Shown here one piece after another: positions 6,295 through 8,369 of a DNA stretch of 8,369 bases. The first letter of the stretch is position 1, and each line of letters opens with the position of its first letter. This DNA comes from Pseudomonadota bacterium (GTDB taxonomy: Bacteria > Desulfobacterota > Desulfobaccia > Desulfobaccales > 0-14-0-80-60-11). Under the pieces are notes generated by a model that was given only the letters and a program-made list of their open reading frames with translations, made no database searches and was not told where the DNA came from. Location of the stretch: NCBI GenBank assembly GCA_018897875.1, contig JAHIKF010000141.1, positions 1-8,369 of the forward strand. Direction: 5' to 3'. A program made the position numbers and the translations under genes.

Positions 6295-6321
6295 ATTATC
6301 TTAGACTTGCCGGACTGTCAA
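6295..6321 (-). promoter_or_regulatory. Predicted sigma70-type promoter of secDF
   Basis: A perfect TTGACA (6321-6316) is followed by AAGATAATTT. The -10 box may be GATAAT (6300-6295, spacer 15) or TAATTT (6298-6293, spacer 17). It starts 44 bases past the phosphatase stop and gives a leader of about 120 bases before the secDF ATG. A 6-bp hairpin, GACACT/AGTGTC (6336-6354), lies between the phosphatase stop and this promoter. Confidence 0.55.
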
Positions 6322-6365
6322 GGATAATGGCCATGGACACTGCGGCAGAGTGTCGGAGATTTCAG

Positions 6366-7022
6366 TCAAAACTGCCGGTCAAAAAAGAATTCTTCCTCAG
6401 GCAACTTCAAGGCGGTGAGGAAATTCCCATACACCGCGCCGGTGTCGATGCCGATCTTGTTGGGCATGAGCAGCGGCTGCTTGAAAGGCGTATGGCCAAA
6501 AATGACCCGGCGGCCGAAATCCTCCTGGGACGTGATGAATTCGCCCCGAATCCACAACAGGTCGTCTTCCACCTGCTCGGCCAGGGGCACGCCGGGCTTG
6601 AGGCCGCCGTGGACGAAGATATAATCCGGGGTTTCATAGTAAAGGTCCAGGTCCTGGAAAAACTGGGCGTGGTCCGGCGGCAGCGCCAGGCCTTCCCGCT
6701 TCACCCAGGCGTCACCCCAGTACCCTTCCACGGTCACCCTGCCGCCGTTAAAGATAAACATTTCGGCCGGCCCCCCCGCAAGGAAGTCCAGCAACATGGC
6801 CTCATGGTTGCCCTTGAGGCAGATGATCCGCCCCGGCGGGGCCAGGTTTTTCAGGCGGATGATATAATCCACCACCGCCCTGGACTGGGGGCCCCGGTCG
6901 ATATAATCCCCCACGAACAACAGCCGATCCCGCTCCAGATCGGGGTTGATCTTGTCAAGGAGGCGTTCCAGGGATTCCAGGCTCCCGTGGATATCGCCGA
7001 TGGCGTAAAGGTCGTCGCTCAT
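6366..7022 (-). CDS. Metallophosphoesterase, PP1/ApaH-like serine/threonine protein phosphatase
   Basis: This 218-residue cytoplasmic protein has the complete signature of the phosphoprotein phosphatase (PPP) family: GDIHG (9-13), GDYIDRG (38-44), GNHE (71-74), a histidine in VHGG (138) and another in FGHT (177). These bind two metal ions that activate water to hydrolyse a phosphate ester. The length fits bacterial PrpA/PrpB-type phosphatases; ApaH proteins, which cut diadenosine tetraphosphate, are usually longer (about 270-280), so a protein or small-molecule phosphatase is likelier. The substrate cannot be read from sequence. The ATG at 7022 has GAAGGA five bases upstream. It follows the PflX-like gene by 87 bases, a gap occupied by an inverted REP-like pair that could uncouple the two genes. 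Confidence 0.9.
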   Translation of the reverse strand: MSDDLYAIGDIHGSLESLERLLDKINPDLERDRLLFVGDYIDRGPQSRAVVDYIIRLKNLAPPGRIICLKGNHEAMLLDFLAGGPAEMFIFNGGRVTVEGYWGDAWVKREGLALPPDHAQFFQDLDLYYETPDYIFVHGGLKPGVPLAEQVEDDLLWIRGEFITSQEDFGRRVIFGHTPFKQPLLMPNKIGIDTGAVYGNFLTALKLPEEEFFFDRQF

Positions 7023-7041
7023 TTGAATCCTTCAGGGGTTC

Positions 7042-7096
7042 GTAGGGGGGCACCCATGTGTGCCCCCTGAGGGCGGACACGCAGGTCCGCCCCTAC
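7042..7096. repeat. Inverted pair of REP-like hairpins (BIME-like)
   Basis: GTAG (7042-7045) abuts a stem GGGGGCAC/GTGCCCCC (7046-7053 and 7060-7067). Three bases later comes a second stem, GGGCGGAC/GTCCGCCC (7071-7078 and 7085-7092), which abuts CTAC (7093-7096). The two GTAG boxes thus face outward on opposite strands, as in bacterial interspersed mosaic elements. The pair lies between the PflX-like gene and the phosphatase gene and is read by any transcript covering both. Confidence 0.65.
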
Positions 7097-7109
7097 AATG
7101 CTTATGCGG

Positions 7110-8045
7110 TTACAGCCCGCGAAAGAGTTTTTCCCGCCGGTCCAACCGGGTGAGGCCCGCCTCCCGGGCCGTTTGTTGGGCCTGTTCATGCTCCAACGCC
7201 GTGAGGAATTTTCGTAAGCTCGGGTGCTCCCCGGCCCGGCCGCAGGGCCGGTACTGCCCCATGACGTTGACATAGGTCCGGGGCGAGACCTCCCGGGCCA
7301 AAAATTCCATGACTGCTCTGGTGCCCGCCAGACCATCGGGCAGCACCAGGTGCCGCACCAACAGGCCGCGGCGCGCCACCCCATTATCATCCACCGCCAG
7401 ATCGCCCACCTGGCGGTGCATCTCTCTAACCCCCTGGCGGGCGATTTCGGGGTAGTCCTCCGCACTACAAAAATCCCCGGCCACCTGCGGGTCCCAAAAC
7501 TTGAAGTCCGGCATATAAATATCCACCACCCCGTCCAGGAGCCGCAAGGTCTCCAGGGCATCATAGCCCCCGGTGTTATAGACCAGGGGAGTTTTAAGGC
7601 CGCCCGCGATGGCCGCCGGCAGCGCCGCCAGGATCTGGTAAACCTGGTGGCTGGGGGTGACGAAATTGATATTGTGGCAGCCCCGCTTCTGGAGCGCCAG
7701 CATGATGGCGGCCAGAGCCTCGACGCTGATCTCTTCGCCTTCCCCCCCGTGGCTGATCTCGTAATTCTGGCAGAAGAGGCAGTACAGGTTGCAGTGCGTC
7801 AAGAAGATGGTGCCGGACCCCTGGCTTCCCACCAGGGGGTCTTCCTCGCCGAAATGGGGCCCATAAGACGACACCACGGGCTTATCGCCGGTGCGGCACA
7901 GCCCCAACTCCCCGTGATGCCGGTCCACCAGACAGGTGCGGGGACAGAGATTGCATTGACTCAAAATCTCATAAGCCGCATCAATCTTCGCCTGGAGCAA
8001 CCCCCGGCGATGCGTCTCTAAGTAGGCTGGCTCCCATGCTTCCAT
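7110..8045 (-). CDS. Radical SAM protein, PflX-like (COG1313)
   Basis: This 311-residue protein belongs to the PflX group of radical SAM enzymes, usually labelled putative pyruvate formate-lyase activating enzyme. The SAM-cluster motif CX3CX2C is CNLYCLFC (Cys85, Cys89, Cys92). Upstream is a second Cys set, Cys31, Cys34, Cys38 and Cys50 in CNLCPRTC and GELGLC, which may hold a further metal site. HFGEEDPLVGSQGSGTIFL and, near the C-terminus, VNVMGQYRP are strongly conserved in this group. The real target is unknown; no glycyl-radical enzyme lies nearby, so activation of pyruvate formate-lyase is not supported by context. The ATG at 8045 has GAGGA six bases upstream (8052-8056), and the heptamer tract at 8057-8084 abuts that site. 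It is the first - strand gene of the row. Confidence 0.92.
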   Translation of the reverse strand: MEAWEPAYLETHRRGLLQAKIDAAYEILSQCNLCPRTCLVDRHHGELGLCRTGDKPVVSSYGPHFGEEDPLVGSQGSGTIFLTHCNLYCLFCQNYEISHGGEGEEISVEALAAIMLALQKRGCHNINFVTPSHQVYQILAALPAAIAGGLKTPLVYNTGGYDALETLRLLDGVVDIYMPDFKFWDPQVAGDFCSAEDYPEIARQGVREMHRQVGDLAVDDNGVARRGLLVRHLVLPDGLAGTRAVMEFLAREVSPRTYVNVMGQYRPCGRAGEHPSLRKFLTALEHEQAQQTAREAGLTRLDRREKLFRGL

Positions 8046-8056
8046 GGCGTTTCCTC

Positions 8057-8084
8057 AGTGAGCAGTAAGCGGTAAGCAGTGAGC
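8057..8084. repeat. Heptanucleotide tandem repeat, AGTRAGC-like x4
   Basis: Four consecutive heptamers, AGTGAGC, AGTAAGC, GGTAAGC and AGTGAGC, with a further AGT, lie directly upstream of the Shine-Dalgarno sequence of the PflX-like gene. Unit number would set the distance between any upstream promoter and the ribosome site, without touching the reading frame. Confidence 0.75.
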
Positions 8085-8142
8085 AGTTGCGGAAAACGGT
8101 TATCTTTCTCTTTTGCCTACTCCCTGGATTGAAAAATCTTTC

Positions 8143-8203
8143 GTAGGGTGCGTCCTACGCACCATTAGTCCAGTTGAGTGGGGGGCGAGGACGCCCACCC
8201 TAC
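8143..8203. repeat. Inverted pair of REP-like hairpins (BIME-like)
   Basis: GTAG (8143-8146) abuts a stem GGTGCGT/ACGCACC with loop CCT (8147-8163). After 19 bases a second stem, GGGCG/CGCCC (8183-8187 and 8192-8196), extends imperfectly to CTAC (8200-8203). The ends GTAGGGTG and CACCCTAC are perfect 8-base inverted repeats. Apart from the flanking repeats, the 324-base stretch upstream of the PflX-like gene (8046-8369) shows no gene; 8204-8320 shows nothing I can name. Confidence 0.6.
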
Positions 8204-8320
8204 CTGACTTTTCATGCTTTATGGGTGCGCCGAAGGCCCATGAGCAACTGCTTTGGCAAGTCCATTTCTTAGTACAGTGGTCCCTAAATACGGTAACGCA
8301 TTTCTTACTCCGTGAAGATC

Positions 8321-8369
8321 ACTTCCCCCTCACCCTGACCCTCTCCCCCATTGGGGGAGAGGGGAAAAG
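8321..8369. repeat. C-rich dispersed repeat with an 11-bp hairpin, cut by the window end
   Basis: ACTTCCCCCTCACCCTGACC leads into a perfect hairpin CCCTCTCCCCC/GGGGGAGAGGG (8339-8349 and 8353-8363, loop ATT). Elements of this wording are common between genes in many unrelated bacterial genomes. The right part may continue beyond the window. Confidence 0.5.

Noticed and set aside
6327..7070. 247-codon open frame on the + strand opposite the phosphatase
   Set aside because: Antisense to a protein with all phosphatase motifs and of low-quality composition.
7019..7564. 181-codon - strand frame overlapping the end of the PflX-like gene and the REP pair
   Set aside because: Trp/Arg/Pro-rich out-of-frame reading of the radical SAM gene that runs into the repeat.
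7224..8021. 265-codon open frame on the + strand opposite the PflX-like gene
   Set aside because: Antisense shadow; the - strand frame has conserved Cys motifs and a good ribosome site.
1..8369. Defence island, biosynthetic cluster or mobile element with genes
   Set aside because: All full-length genes are recognisable housekeeping or conserved families; there is no transposase, integrase, nuclease or toxin-like gene.

Overview
The window reads as an ordinary piece of chromosome from a GC-rich anaerobic or thermotolerant bacterium, most likely a Desulfobacterota (former Deltaproteobacteria) relative. That guess rests on the mix of an archaeal-type phosphoglycerate mutase (ApgM/ThrB-like), a long stand-alone PurQ, a PflX-type radical SAM protein and a DUF3124 protein, and on the style of the intergenic repeats. 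No marker gene (rRNA, tRNA) is present, so the assignment is an inference. I found no phage, transposase, CRISPR array, toxin-antitoxin pair or defence system.

Layout. Bases 1-343 hold the possible tail of an upstream gene, a 91-bp double-hairpin repeat and a good sigma70-like promoter. apgM follows on the + strand (344-1537). Bases 1538-1751 separate it from five genes that all run on the - strand. In transcription order these are a PflX-like radical SAM protein (8045-7110), a PP1/ApaH-like metallophosphatase (7022-6366), a fused SecDF translocase subunit (6162-3493), PurQ (about 3243-2386) and a secreted DUF3124 protein (2249-1752). The gaps are 87 to about 250 bp, so this is not a tight operon. 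secDF has its own TTGACA promoter just after the phosphatase stop. Bases 8046-8369 hold only repeats.

The genes are housekeeping functions with no obvious shared pathway: central carbon or homoserine metabolism (ApgM), purine synthesis (PurQ), protein export (SecDF), signalling or nucleotide turnover (the phosphatase) and radical chemistry (PflX-like).

The interest lies between the genes. Almost every gap carries short palindromic or tandem repeats. There are six hairpins, each abutting a GTAG/CTAC tetranucleotide, and two sets form inverted pairs; this matches the architecture of REP/BIME elements. There are three heptanucleotide tandem tracts, each at a gene edge, and one forms the first codons of purQ. 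A third family is built on CCCAAGC...GCTTGGG palindromes. The secDF junction also carries an exact A AAA AAG slippery heptamer in frame.
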